The notes under the pieces: generated by a model
The model's database searches: none
Told to the model about the DNA's origin: nothing
The model's input: the letters and a program-made list of their open reading frames with translations, nothing else
Position numbers and translations under genes: made by a program
Origin: Mycolicibacterium holsaticum DSM 44478 = JCM 12374
Lineage (GTDB): Bacteria; Actinomycetota; Actinomycetes; Mycobacteriales; Mycobacteriaceae
Reading direction: 5' to 3'
Length of the DNA: 64,000 nt
Assembly (NCBI RefSeq): GCF_019645835.1
Contig: NZ_CP080998.1
Span: forward strand, 4,402,001-4,466,000
Shown here: piece by piece, positions 10,265-18,752 of the stretch
Layout: each line of letters begins with the position of its first letter
Numbering within the stretch: the stretch's first letter is position 1

Positions 10265-11095
10265 CTACAGATCGGCGAGGATTTTTTGTCGCTTGGCGGT
10301 GTACTCGTCCTCGGAGATCGCGCCGGTAGCGCGCAACGTCTCCAGCTCCTGAAGGCGTTGCGCGGTCGAAGGTTCCGGGTTCGCCAGCGGGCCGGAGGCG
10401 ACGGGGGCCGGTGGCTGCTGCGCAGGCGTTTGCTGAGCCGCCGCGCGTCGCACCACCTCCTGAACCTGATGCCGCGCGCCGGGATTGGACCGCAGATCGA
10501 TCATGTTGTTCAGCCCGATGTGGTGGGCCTTGAGGATCTGCAGAATCTCCATCAGCGGGCCGGCCTGCCCGGTGAGGTCATAGGTCCGGTTGTCCTCGGC
10601 GATGGTGAAGTTGGCTGGCATCATGCCGCTGACCAAACTGCTGCGCTCCCAATCGATTTGATACTCGCTGGTCATCGGATCCACCAGCGCCACCAGCTTG
10701 CGGTTGGTGATCATCGGTAGCCGGGAGATCGATGCGATTACCCGATCCTGGCTGGCGAACGGGGCGATGCCCGGACCGGAGATCTGCAGATCGAGTTTCA
10801 CCAGCGGCTGTTCGTTGATGCGTGTACCGGTTTCCTGGATGCCGACGACCTGCGCCAACGCCAGCACCCCGCCCTGCTCGAGCGCGGCGGTTTTGGCTGT
10901 CGACTGCACCCCCACTGCGGTGATTCCCAACGCAATCAACACGTCAGCGGCGGTGATCAGCAGGCCGGTCCAGAACATCCACTGCAGCATCGGGTCGGCA
11001 CCCATGACGAAGTAGATGACCAGGAAGATCGGCCCGACGATCCCGCACAACAGGACGAACGCTTGGATGCGGAGGTAGCGCCAGAATGTGGACAT
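10265..11095 (-). CDS. Membrane protein with C-terminal SHOCT domain
   Basis: A 276-residue protein of unknown function. Two hydrophobic helices occupy residues about 10-33 (AFVLLCGIVGPIFLVIYFVM) and 38-62. A soluble segment with no recognised fold follows, then a Pro/Ala/Gln linker at about 220-240, and a C-terminal SHOCT motif (LQELETLRATGAISEDEYTAKRQKIL) typical of short oligomerisation tails. The topology suggests a small membrane-anchored cytoplasmic protein. It starts with ATG at 11095 and does not overlap its neighbours. No pathway can be assigned. Confidence 0.75.
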   Translation of the reverse strand: MSTFWRYLRIQAFVLLCGIVGPIFLVIYFVMGADPMLQWMFWTGLLITAADVLIALGITAVGVQSTAKTAALEQGGVLALAQVVGIQETGTRINEQPLVKLDLQISGPGIAPFASQDRVIASISRLPMITNRKLVALVDPMTSEYQIDWERSSLVSGMMPANFTIAEDNRTYDLTGQAGPLMEILQILKAHHIGLNNMIDLRSNPGARHQVQEVVRRAAAQQTPAQQPPAPVASGPLANPEPSTAQRLQELETLRATGAISEDEYTAKRQKILADL

Positions 11096-11265
11096 GGCCG
11101 AGCTCCCGTCGTCGCACGCTGTCTCGGATGAAGATTATCGCCAATCGGGCTGATGTGAGCCGTATCGTCGATCGGTGACGTCGAGACGACGGCCTTGTTC
11201 TCGTCGTGCTGGCGGGGTTGCTGAAACGGCCGGGGTGGTGGTTGTGTCGTCGGCCCGGCGAGCGG

Positions 11266-12153
11266 CTACCGGGCCTGGGTCGCTCCCAGCGGGGTGACCG
11301 GCTGCGCCTCGGGTGTCCTTGGCGCGGGCCCCAGGAGGGCGTAGAGCGGCTGCGTCCAGCGGTACCCACCCGCGGAGGTGGTGTAGCTGGTGTGGATGAG
11401 CGTCGAAACCTTGGACACCTCATCGGCATCCGGGTCGTAGTCGCAGACCGCGTCGCCGAGTTCGCACACGCTGATCGTGCGGCTGCCAACGGCCGCGGGC
11501 AGCGGCGCGGGCGCACCGGCGAGGATGGGCCAGTCCTGCGCGACGCCCTTTCCGGCGCCGGGCACCGACGTGACCGAGCCGATGTTGAGCGTGGGGTCGG
11601 CGGGCAGGCGGTCACCGTCGGCGATGAGCAACACCGCCGCCATGTTCGGGTTCGTGCCGAGCGCGTGCAGGTTGCGGTGCACCACCATCGCGCCCTGGGA
11701 GTAGCCCGCGAGCACCACCTTGGTGGCTGGGCAACGCTGGGCGAAGGCCGCGTACTGAGCGCCGAGCGCCTCAGCGCCGGCGTCGACACTGTCCATGAAG
11801 CCGAGCCAGTCGCCGATGCCGCCGTCGTCGGGCACCGCCACCGCGGGGTACTCCACGGCCTCGGCCGTCATCGTGCGCCCGTCGCGCTGCACCAACCGCT
11901 GCAGGTCCAGATAGGACTGGTAGACGTCGTCGCCCATACCGGCGTTCGCGCTCAGATGTCCATCGCGCTGACCGGAGCCTGCGGCGCCGAACCAGTGCAC
12001 GTCGGGGCACCCGGGATCGGCGTGCGAGACGCCTACCGACAGACCAGTGAACGCTGCGCTCGCGAGCGCGAAAGCGCCGGCGAGCCTCGTGATGCGACCG
12101 AACAACAAACCCCAAACCCTTCCCGTCCCGACCGGGACATTCGGGTGGTACAT
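11266..12153 (-). CDS. Secreted cutinase-family serine esterase
   Basis: An extracellular esterase/lipase of the cutinase family, which in mycobacteria hydrolyses lipid esters. A signal peptide (RLAGAFALASAAFTGLSVGVSHA) ends about residue 45. The mature part shows the family opening (CPDVHWFGAAGSGQ), the nucleophile in GYSQG, and the acid/base region with disulphide cysteines (CELGDAVCDYD, then IHTSY). The ATG at 12153 gives 295 residues; a GTG ten codons upstream at 12183 is possible and neither has a strong ribosome binding site. The C-terminus carries a short Pro-rich tail. Confidence 0.88.
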   Translation of the reverse strand: MYHPNVPVGTGRVWGLLFGRITRLAGAFALASAAFTGLSVGVSHADPGCPDVHWFGAAGSGQRDGHLSANAGMGDDVYQSYLDLQRLVQRDGRTMTAEAVEYPAVAVPDDGGIGDWLGFMDSVDAGAEALGAQYAAFAQRCPATKVVLAGYSQGAMVVHRNLHALGTNPNMAAVLLIADGDRLPADPTLNIGSVTSVPGAGKGVAQDWPILAGAPAPLPAAVGSRTISVCELGDAVCDYDPDADEVSKVSTLIHTSYTTSAGGYRWTQPLYALLGPAPRTPEAQPVTPLGATQAR

Positions 12154-12217
12154 CGGTTCGACGGCCACGGCCGTTACGTTCACCGTGCCGTTTCGACTCT
12201 GCGGGAGTCACCGCGGT

Positions 12218-12841
12218 TCAGGCGCTGGGGCGCGGGCCAAGAACTCCGTTGAACAGGAACGTCGTCAACTGCTTGGCCGCCGCGGAGACGTCGAGCTGCT
12301 CTCCGCGCATACTGCTGTCCAAGGCGATGAACCAACACATCCCGAACACCGCCAGTGTCATCTGGCGCGGATCGAACTCGTTGTGCTGCCACCCCGGCAG
12401 CGCCCGTTCTATCCAGTTCATCAGCCCAGCCAGGCTGGGCTCCAGACGATCTCGATAGAACGCCTTGCCGGCGTCGGGATCGCTGAACAACACTATTCCG
12501 AACAGCGGGTTCAGTTCGACCATCAAACTCAAGACCTCTTTGATGAACTTCTCCGTGGTGCGCTCGGGCACGTCAGCCGCGCCACCCTTGGACAGTTCAC
12601 GAGCCTCCTGCACGATGCGGGCCAGCAACTGTTCGAGCGGGAAGACCACGGCCTCACTGAACAACTCTTCCTTGGAACTGAAGTGCTGATACATCAGCGC
12701 CGAATTGACCCCGGCGGCGTCGGCGATGTCGGCGACGCGGGCCGCGCCGACACCGTTGCTCAGAAATACCTCCCTTGCGGCATCCAGGATCAATGCGCGC
12801 CGCTCAGATTTCGGCATCCGACGTCGTACCGGGTTTGACAT
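12218..12841 (-). CDS. TetR-family repressor of the adjacent acyl-CoA operon
   Basis: A 207-residue TetR regulator with the N-terminal helix-turn-helix at about residues 15-60 (AREVFLSNGVGAARVADIA, VNSALMYQHFSSKEELF) and a larger helical ligand domain. ATG 12841 is used, with GGTGCGAG upstream; an in-frame upstream start would add 34 residues without family support. It is divergent from the seven-gene operon starting at 12990, and a palindrome overlapping the predicted promoter lies between them. Repression relieved by an acyl-CoA intermediate is the likely logic, as for KstR-type regulators, but the ligand is unknown. Confidence 0.9.
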   Translation of the reverse strand: MSNPVRRRMPKSERRALILDAAREVFLSNGVGAARVADIADAAGVNSALMYQHFSSKEELFSEAVVFPLEQLLARIVQEARELSKGGAADVPERTTEKFIKEVLSLMVELNPLFGIVLFSDPDAGKAFYRDRLEPSLAGLMNWIERALPGWQHNEFDPRQMTLAVFGMCWFIALDSSMRGEQLDVSAAAKQLTTFLFNGVLGPRPSA

Positions 12842-12932
12842 CTCGCACCATGACCTTCCGGGGTTCTGACGGACGAGAGTAGCTGAGCATTTGCCACCGA
12901 ACGCGTCCGCAGGTGCCGAACGCCGCCGGTAG

Positions 12933-12973
12933 TTGACAGCCACAACGGGTCCAGATAAGTATATAGCTACTTA
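12933..12973 (+). promoter_or_regulatory. Promoter with overlapping palindromic operator
   Basis: A consensus -35 (TTGACA, 12933-12938) is followed after 17 bases by TAAGTA (12956-12961), a fair -10. TAAGTA is also the left arm of a perfect inverted repeat TAAGTA-TATAGC-TACTTA (12956-12973). A repressor bound here would block the promoter. The AT-rich segment stands out in GC-rich surroundings and lies 16 bases before the SDR start. The divergent TetR is the obvious binder. Confidence 0.65.
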
Positions 12974-12989
12974 CTTAATGGGAGGTCGG

Positions 12990-13736
12990 ATGTCGCGGGT
13001 TGCGTTGGTGACCGGTGCAGGCGCGGGGGTTGGGCGGGCGGCCGCATTGCGGCTGGTCCGTGACCGCCAAGTTCACACGGTCCTGGTGAACGACATCGAC
13101 CCGGATGCCGCCGAACGGGTGGCAAGCGAGGTAACCGAACTCGGCGGATCAGGTGTCGCCGCAGTGGGAGATGTCACCTCATGGGACACCGTCTGCTCGA
13201 TAGTCGAAAGCCATGGTCCAGTCGACGTGCTGGTAAACAATGCTGGAGTTCCGCTAATCGGCGCTGAGCCAATAGCTTTCACACAAACCGAACCGGACCA
13301 GTGGGAGCCGTGGCTGCGGCTGAATCTCGACGCCGTCATGTACTGCACCCGAGCGGTGTTGCCAGGGATGCTGGCAAGTCGGTGGGGCCGGATCATCACG
13401 GTCATCTCCGACGCCGCCCGGGTCGGCGAAAGCGGCCTCGCCGTGTACTCCGCCGCGAAAGCGGGAGCGGCAGGTTTCACCCGGGCGGTGGCGCGTGAAG
13501 TGGGTCGCGGGGGCATCACGTGCAATTGCGTGGCGCTCGGGACCCTCAAGCACGGCCGCGTCGCACAGTTCATCACCGAAGACATGGAACGCAAGCTCCT
13601 GCGCGCCTATCCGGCGGCACGTCTCGGAACACCCGAAGACGCCGCTGCCATGATCGCATTTCTCGCCAGTGCCGACAGTGAATGGATCACGGGCCAAACG
13701 TATCCGGTAAACGGCGGCTTCTCGATGGCGGTATGA
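12990..13736 (+). CDS. Short-chain dehydrogenase/reductase, first gene of the catabolic operon
   Basis: A 248-residue NAD(P)-dependent SDR with TGAGAGVGRAAALRLVRDR at the cofactor site, NNAG near residue 92, catalytic Ser (VISDAARVG), YSAAK, and the C-terminal NGGFSM. It would oxidise a 3-hydroxyacyl-CoA, or an alcohol or aldehyde-level product, of the pathway. ATG 12990 follows GGGAGGTCGG; an ATG at 12978 would contain that site within the gene. Its stop overlaps the next ATG as ATGA. It lacks the long loop of the mycofactocin-type SDRs. Confidence 0.9.
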   Translation: MSRVALVTGAGAGVGRAAALRLVRDRQVHTVLVNDIDPDAAERVASEVTELGGSGVAAVGDVTSWDTVCSIVESHGPVDVLVNNAGVPLIGAEPIAFTQTEPDQWEPWLRLNLDAVMYCTRAVLPGMLASRWGRIITVISDAARVGESGLAVYSAAKAGAAGFTRAVAREVGRGGITCNCVALGTLKHGRVAQFITEDMERKLLRAYPAARLGTPEDAAAMIAFLASADSEWITGQTYPVNGGFSMAV

Positions 13737-14521
13737 GCATGGCGGATAGTCACGGTCCAGTCGTCGTCGACCAACGCGATCATGCCCTATACGTCCGGCT
13801 GAACCGCCCACAAGCGGGTAACGCGCTGGACTGGAGCACATTTGAGGGTCTGCATGCGGCGTTCAACAGGCTCAATGACGATCCCGATGTGCGGGTAGGC
13901 GTGTTGACCGGCACCGGAGACGAGATATTCTGCGCCGGTGCGGATTTGAAGTCGCTGCCGCGGGAAGTCGCCGAGAAGCGCAAGCAAGGGATACCGCTAC
14001 CAGACACCATCATGCACAACCTGCGGGTGCGCAAACCGTTGCTGTGTGTGCTCAATGGGGACGCCCACGGAGGCGGCGCAGAACTCGCGATCGCCTGTGA
14101 CATGCGCATTGCAGCCGACCATGTGCGGATCGCACTGCCTGAGGCCCGCGTGGGCATGATCCCTGCGGGCGGTGCTACATACCGGTTGCCGCAGTTGATC
14201 GGCAGAGGTAGAGCCCTGCGCATGATGATGACCGGCGAGCCGGTATCGGCGACGGACGCCTACAACTGGGGCCTGGTGGACCGCGTCGTTCCGCGCACGG
14301 GACTGGCCGACGCGACGACTGAGTGCGTCACGGCGATCCTCGGGAGTGCGCCGCTGGCGGTCCAGACCATCAAAGAGCTTGTCGACACATCGGCGACAGC
14401 GATTTCCGAGTTGATCGATGCCGAGGCAAAAGCCATCGCGCGCATCCAGCGAACGGCGGATGCGGCAGAGGGAACACGCGCGTTCCTGGAACGACGTCCG
14501 CCGGCGTGGTGCGGAAAATGA
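13733..14521 (+). CDS. Enoyl-CoA hydratase/isomerase (crotonase family)
   Basis: A 262-residue crotonase that would hydrate a 2-enoyl-CoA. The oxyanion-hole region FCAGADLKSLP and GDAHGGGAELAIACD are present. Both positions corresponding to the catalytic glutamates of hydratases are acidic (GGGAEL and LPEARVG), so hydratase chemistry is plausible, unlike in EchA4 elsewhere in this window. ATG 13733 overlaps the SDR stop; a second ATG is two codons on. The stop overlaps the DUF35 start. In the operon it should act after the FadE step. Confidence 0.9.
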   Translation: MSMADSHGPVVVDQRDHALYVRLNRPQAGNALDWSTFEGLHAAFNRLNDDPDVRVGVLTGTGDEIFCAGADLKSLPREVAEKRKQGIPLPDTIMHNLRVRKPLLCVLNGDAHGGGAELAIACDMRIAADHVRIALPEARVGMIPAGGATYRLPQLIGRGRALRMMMTGEPVSATDAYNWGLVDRVVPRTGLADATTECVTAILGSAPLAVQTIKELVDTSATAISELIDAEAKAIARIQRTADAAEGTRAFLERRPPAWCGK

Positions 14522-14895
14522 ATCCGCCCTTCGATCCCACTGTTCTGCAAATCGAGGGCGAGACCGTGGTACTGCGCGGTTCAGAGTGCATCGGTTGCAC
14601 TGCACTGCTGTTCCCCGCCCGCGCGGTGTGCGCGCGCTGTGGCGAACAGACCCGCGACTGTTTACTCCCGACGACCGGGGTGGTCCGGACCTGGTGCGGC
14701 ATGTCGATACCGCTGCCCGGCGTCGCCTCGCCGGCCAACATCGCCCGGGTCGAGCTGGCCCCGTCCCTGATCGTGCAAGGCGTTCTCGACGGTGAAGCCG
14801 ACATCGGCGACCGGGTCGTGCTGGTACCGACCCTGATTGCGGCAGGCCAAGAGGCCTATACCGGATACGGTTTCACCCGGAGTGATCATGAATGA
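14518..14895 (+). CDS. DUF35 zinc-ribbon/OB-fold partner protein
   Basis: A 125-residue DUF35 protein with a zinc ribbon (Cys24, Cys27, Cys38, Cys41) followed by an OB-fold (GVVRTWCGMSIPLPG, then a GDRVVLVPTL strand region). DUF35 proteins bind acyl-CoA and partner thiolase-like enzymes; in steroid degradation the DUF35 part of ChsH2 is needed by the aldolase Ltp2. Here it lies directly before the thiolase-like gene, overlapping it by eight bases, so a complex of the two products is likely. The start overlaps the crotonase stop (ATGA). Confidence 0.9.
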   Translation: MNPPFDPTVLQIEGETVVLRGSECIGCTALLFPARAVCARCGEQTRDCLLPTTGVVRTWCGMSIPLPGVASPANIARVELAPSLIVQGVLDGEADIGDRVVLVPTLIAAGQEAYTGYGFTRSDHE

Positions 14896-16039
14896 TCAGC
14901 CACCGACGGCACCAGGTCGTCGCGCCTACGTCGCGGGCGTCGGAATGACCCCGTTCGCACGGGACCACGATGCGCCGTTCCAGGAGTTGGGTGCCAAAGC
15001 TATCCACATGGCGCTCGACGACGCCCAGATCAGCTGGCGTGATGTCGAACTCGTGATCGCAGGGGTGGTCGGGGGGTACCTGGGTGCGGCCTCGTCGATC
15101 GTGCACGAGATGACGTGGACTGGTGTGCCGACCGTTGCGGTGGAGAGCGCATCGGCGACGGGATCAGCGGCCTTCGCCGATGCGTTCGCGGCCGTCGCGT
15201 CGGGCCGCGCGTCATGCGCGGTCGCGGTCGGCTGCGGCAGCCTGACCGCTGCGCTCGGTCAATTGGCAAGTCATTCCGCCAAACCCACCTTGGCGGCGAT
15301 CACCGGCGCGAACCTGCCCCCGACCACGTTTGCGATGCTCAAACGCCAGCGCATGCACGAGTACGACGAGCCAGCCGACGCCGCCCTGGCGGTGGTGGCG
15401 AAGAACTTGCGCAACGCCAGCCGCAATCCGTTGGCGCAGCGCAACACTGCTCTGTCGATGGCCGACATCAAAGCCTCGCCGATGTTGGCCGATCCGCTGC
15501 GTCGCGCGGAATTCTGCCCGACCGGTGACGGCGCCGCGGCGGTCGTCCTCACCGCAGCGCCTGCGCCGGTCGGCCCTTCGATACGTGTTGCCGCCGCGGT
15601 GTCGGCCACAGATCAATGGCATCCGGCCGCGGCGTGCGCGCCCGACCCGGGCATCACCGCTCGCGTCGCGCAGGTCGCCTACCAGGCTGCCGGCATCACC
15701 GCCGATGATCTCGACGTGATCGCGGTCCACGACGCCTTCAGCGTCGAGGAACTTCAGTACCTCGAAGATCTCGGGGTGTGCCCACGAGGGCAGGCAGGAA
15801 TCCAGTTGATGGCCGGTCAATTCGACATCGGCGGTCGCGTGGCGGTCAGTAGCGACGGCGGTCTGATCGGGCGCGGCCACCCTGGCGGCGCAACCGGGCT
15901 GGCGCAGATCGTCGAGTTGGTCAACCAACTGCGTGAGTCCGCAGGTGATCGTCAGCATCCCTGTCCACGAACTGGTTTGGCGCACATGATCGGTGCTGGC
16001 GGCACCTGTTTCGTGCAGATACTCCGGAAAGAGGCGTAA
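14888..16039 (+). CDS. Thiolase-like protein lacking the nucleophilic Cys; candidate acyl-CoA retro-aldolase
   Basis: A 383-residue protein of the SCP2-thiolase/lipid-transfer group. The N-terminal VAGVGMTPFARDHD and C-terminal GGLIGRGHPGGATGLAQ are typical. The loop that normally reads GCATGS or ACASGS reads SASATGS, so the nucleophile is Ser89 (codon TCG at 15152) rather than Cys, and HDCF has become HDAF. Claisen thiolysis is therefore unlikely. Ltp2-type aldolases share this loss and need a DUF35 partner, which is encoded just upstream. It may cleave a 3-hydroxyacyl-CoA to acetyl- or propionyl-CoA plus an aldehyde or ketone. Confidence 0.88.
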   Translation: MNDQPPTAPGRRAYVAGVGMTPFARDHDAPFQELGAKAIHMALDDAQISWRDVELVIAGVVGGYLGAASSIVHEMTWTGVPTVAVESASATGSAAFADAFAAVASGRASCAVAVGCGSLTAALGQLASHSAKPTLAAITGANLPPTTFAMLKRQRMHEYDEPADAALAVVAKNLRNASRNPLAQRNTALSMADIKASPMLADPLRRAEFCPTGDGAAAVVLTAAPAPVGPSIRVAAAVSATDQWHPAAACAPDPGITARVAQVAYQAAGITADDLDVIAVHDAFSVEELQYLEDLGVCPRGQAGIQLMAGQFDIGGRVAVSSDGGLIGRGHPGGATGLAQIVELVNQLRESAGDRQHPCPRTGLAHMIGAGGTCFVQILRKEA

Positions 16040-16044
16040 CACCG

Positions 16045-17607
16045 ATGACGGCACCCACACCTGATGCGCTCTGCGGTACCTATGCCGAGCTGATCGCGAC
16101 GTTCGCCCACCGCCCGGATTCCGCTGTCGCGATTCGCGACGATCAGTCCACGTTGACGTACCACCAGCTGTACGGGCGGGTGGGCGCGGTCGCTGCATGG
16201 CTGTCCGATATCGGCGTCGCGGCCGGTGACACCGTGGCGATCATGATCTCCAACAGCGCGGAGCTCCTCGTTGTCCAGCTCGCCGTCCAGGCGGTCGGCG
16301 CCGTGGGCGCACTGGTCAATACCAACCTCGAAGGTCAGGCCCTGCAGCACATCATCGAGTTGTCCCAACCCATCACGACCCTGGCCGACCCCGCCTCTGC
16401 GGCAAGGCTGTGCGAACAATCGCTGAAATGCCACTCGACAAACGACACCGACATGCAAGCCGGCCTCAGCGGACACCGCGATCCGGCACCATGGCTTGAT
16501 CAACGGTCCGGCACGGGCGCTGACCCGGCGTTCATCAGCTTCACCTCCGGCACCACCGGTGTCCCCAAAGGAGTTGTCCTCGACCAGACGACGAGCGTCA
16601 GGGCACTTTTGGTCGGCGCGGCGCTGGGCCTGCGCGACGGCGCGGAAACCTTCTACATCCCCACGCCCGCCTACCATGCGATGGGGTTGGCGTGGGCGTC
16701 GCTGGGACTGCGGCTGGGCGCCACCCTGGTGCTGCGCCGTCGTTTCAGCGCCAGCAAGTTCTGGCCGGATATCCGCGAGCACAAATGCACTTTTGCCTAC
16801 TACCTCGGCACCATGCCCCAGATGATCTACAACCAGCCGGCGCATCCCGATGACGGCGCACACGATCTGAAGGCGTTCTTGGGCGGCGGCATGCCTGCTG
16901 AGATCTGGGTGGAGTTCGGCAAGCGGTTCAACGTCCAGATCATCGAGTCCTATTCAGGCAGCGACACCGTGGGCGCCTTCTCAAACTTCGGCAACGCGCC
17001 GGTCGGTTCCCTCGGTAAGCCAAGCCCGGACATCGAAGTCCGCCTCGTCGCCGCCGACGGCACCGACGTCCCGGTCGGCCAACCCGGCGAGCTGATCGTT
17101 CGGCCCAAGCAGCCCACCGACCAGCCGGCGATTGTGTACTTCCGCGACGAGGAAGCCACCCGCAAGAAGAACGACGGAGGCTGGGTGCATACCGGCGACG
17201 TGCTACGCGCCGACGCCGACGGCAACTACTACTTCGTAGACCGGTTGCGCCACATGATCCGGCGGCGCGGGGTCAACATCGCGTCGGCTGAGATCGAGAA
17301 TATCCTCTGCGGGCACCGCGCAATCGCCCAGTGCGCGGCCGTCGGAGTTCCTGCAGCGCTGGGTGAAGAGGAGGTCAAACTCGTGGTGCGCCCGTCCCAC
17401 GGGGCAGTCACCGAGGTCGACGTCGCCCGGATCGCCAGCGAATTGCTGCCGGAGTACATGCGCCCGCGGTACATCGAACTCGTCAGCGAGCTGCCGCTGA
17501 CCGTTACGCAGCGAATCATTCAGTTTGAACTCAAGCGGAATTGGGATACCGAAAGCACCTGGGATGTCGAGCTGGGCAGGTATCCGTTCCAGAGCATCAG
17601 CGGATAG
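16045..17607 (+). CDS. Acyl-CoA synthetase (FadD/CaiC-like, AMP-forming)
   Basis: This 520-residue ANL-superfamily ligase would activate the carboxylic substrate to its CoA thioester via an acyl-adenylate. The P-loop motif FTSGTTGVPKGVV (about residue 167), the A5 region ESYSGSDTVGAF, A7 GWVHTGDVLRADADG and the hinge DRLRHMIRRRGVNI are in order. At the A10 position, where a Lys normally completes adenylation, the sequence is VTQRIIQFELK, with Arg490. This could weaken the first half-reaction or reflect local variation. It starts five bases after the thiolase-like gene. The substrate is unknown. Confidence 0.9.
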   Translation: MTAPTPDALCGTYAELIATFAHRPDSAVAIRDDQSTLTYHQLYGRVGAVAAWLSDIGVAAGDTVAIMISNSAELLVVQLAVQAVGAVGALVNTNLEGQALQHIIELSQPITTLADPASAARLCEQSLKCHSTNDTDMQAGLSGHRDPAPWLDQRSGTGADPAFISFTSGTTGVPKGVVLDQTTSVRALLVGAALGLRDGAETFYIPTPAYHAMGLAWASLGLRLGATLVLRRRFSASKFWPDIREHKCTFAYYLGTMPQMIYNQPAHPDDGAHDLKAFLGGGMPAEIWVEFGKRFNVQIIESYSGSDTVGAFSNFGNAPVGSLGKPSPDIEVRLVAADGTDVPVGQPGELIVRPKQPTDQPAIVYFRDEEATRKKNDGGWVHTGDVLRADADGNYYFVDRLRHMIRRRGVNIASAEIENILCGHRAIAQCAAVGVPAALGEEEVKLVVRPSHGAVTEVDVARIASELLPEYMRPRYIELVSELPLTVTQRIIQFELKRNWDTESTWDVELGRYPFQSISG

Positions 17608-17609
17608 CC

Positions 17610-18752
17610 ATGCTGTCTGCCGAGCAGCGTCAACTGCGCGACGCGGTCAGCGATTTCGTCGACCGGGAGCTGATTCCGCACGAGGACGACCCGCTTACCG
17701 CTGAGGTCGTGGATCGACTGTTCGGGGGCCTTCGGCGTCTCGGTGTGTGGGCACTCGGTGTACCGACGCGCTTCGGCGGTGCCGGCGGCGAGACGCTCGA
17801 CCGAATCGTGGTCATAGAACAGCTGTCCCGATCGCATCTCGGCCCGCATCTGATCGGCCGGATGGGAGAGCCGCTGTCGATATTGTTCGCGGGCACACCG
17901 GATCAGCAGGAGCGCTATCTGCTCCCGGTAGTGCGCGGTGAGAAGCTGGGCGCATTCGCCCTCACCGAGCCGACCGGCGGTACCGATCCGGCGGGCAACA
18001 TGACGACAACGGCCGTCCAGAACGGAAACGACTGGGTGCTGGACGGCCGCAAGACGTTCGTCAGCTTTGGTGACATCGCCGACTACGTCGTGGTTTTCGC
18101 GCGGACGGAGGTCAGCGCGGGGACCCGGGGCATCACACCGTTCATCGTCGACGCCGGTACGCCGGGCTTCAGCGTCGTACGCCGCATTTCCACAATGGGT
18201 TCGATGACGCCGGCCGAACTCGACTTCCAACACTGCCTGGTGCCCGATGCGAATCGGATCGGTGAGCCTGGTCAGGGTTTCGCGCTAGCTCAGCAGCTGC
18301 TCGGTACGGCCCGCCTCGAGATCGGCGCCCGCGCCATCGGCGTGTGCGAGCGACTCATCGACCTCGCGGTAACACAGGTGAACAACCGCGAATCGTTCGG
18401 CGCCACCCTCGCCCAGCATCAAGGGGTGCAATGGATGCTGGCCGATTGTGCGATCGAACTCGAAGCGGTTCGCAACCTCACCTACGGCACCGCGATCCGG
18501 GAGCACGACAGTGTCGCGGCTGAACGGATGCGCTGTTCCATCACCAAAGTGCTGGCGTCCGACACGATCTGCAGCATCGCCGATCGTGTCCTGCAGCTGT
18601 TCGGTGGGTGGGGCTACAGCACCGACCTGCCGATCGAACGCTTCTACCGTGACGTGCGGATGTGGCGCATCGTCGAAGGGCCCAACGAAATCCACCGAAC
18701 CGTCATCGGGCGTCTGCTCGCCGAGAACGGAATCCGGTCTCTGCGTCCGTGA
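17610..18752 (+). CDS. Acyl-CoA dehydrogenase (FadE family)
   Basis: A 380-residue flavoprotein that would introduce the alpha,beta double bond into the acyl-CoA made by the upstream ligase. Seen are the FAD/substrate motifs FALTEPTGGTDPAGN and KTFVSFGDIADYVVVF, the helical C-terminal domain (QVNNRESFGATLAQHQGVQ, FGGWGYSTDLPIERFYRDVR), and VEGPNEIHR, which carries the catalytic-base glutamate. It begins two bases after the FadD stop and its stop overlaps the next GTG. Unlike the ChsE heterodimers only one FadE gene is present, so a homomer is expected. Confidence 0.92.
   Translation: MLSAEQRQLRDAVSDFVDRELIPHEDDPLTAEVVDRLFGGLRRLGVWALGVPTRFGGAGGETLDRIVVIEQLSRSHLGPHLIGRMGEPLSILFAGTPDQQERYLLPVVRGEKLGAFALTEPTGGTDPAGNMTTTAVQNGNDWVLDGRKTFVSFGDIADYVVVFARTEVSAGTRGITPFIVDAGTPGFSVVRRISTMGSMTPAELDFQHCLVPDANRIGEPGQGFALAQQLLGTARLEIGARAIGVCERLIDLAVTQVNNRESFGATLAQHQGVQWMLADCAIELEAVRNLTYGTAIREHDSVAAERMRCSITKVLASDTICSIADRVLQLFGGWGYSTDLPIERFYRDVRMWRIVEGPNEIHRTVIGRLLAENGIRSLRP

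Noticed and set aside
14888..16039. Calling this gene a functional acetyl-CoA acetyltransferase
   Set aside because: The nucleophilic Cys is Ser and a DUF35 partner is adjacent, so thiolase activity should not be assumed.
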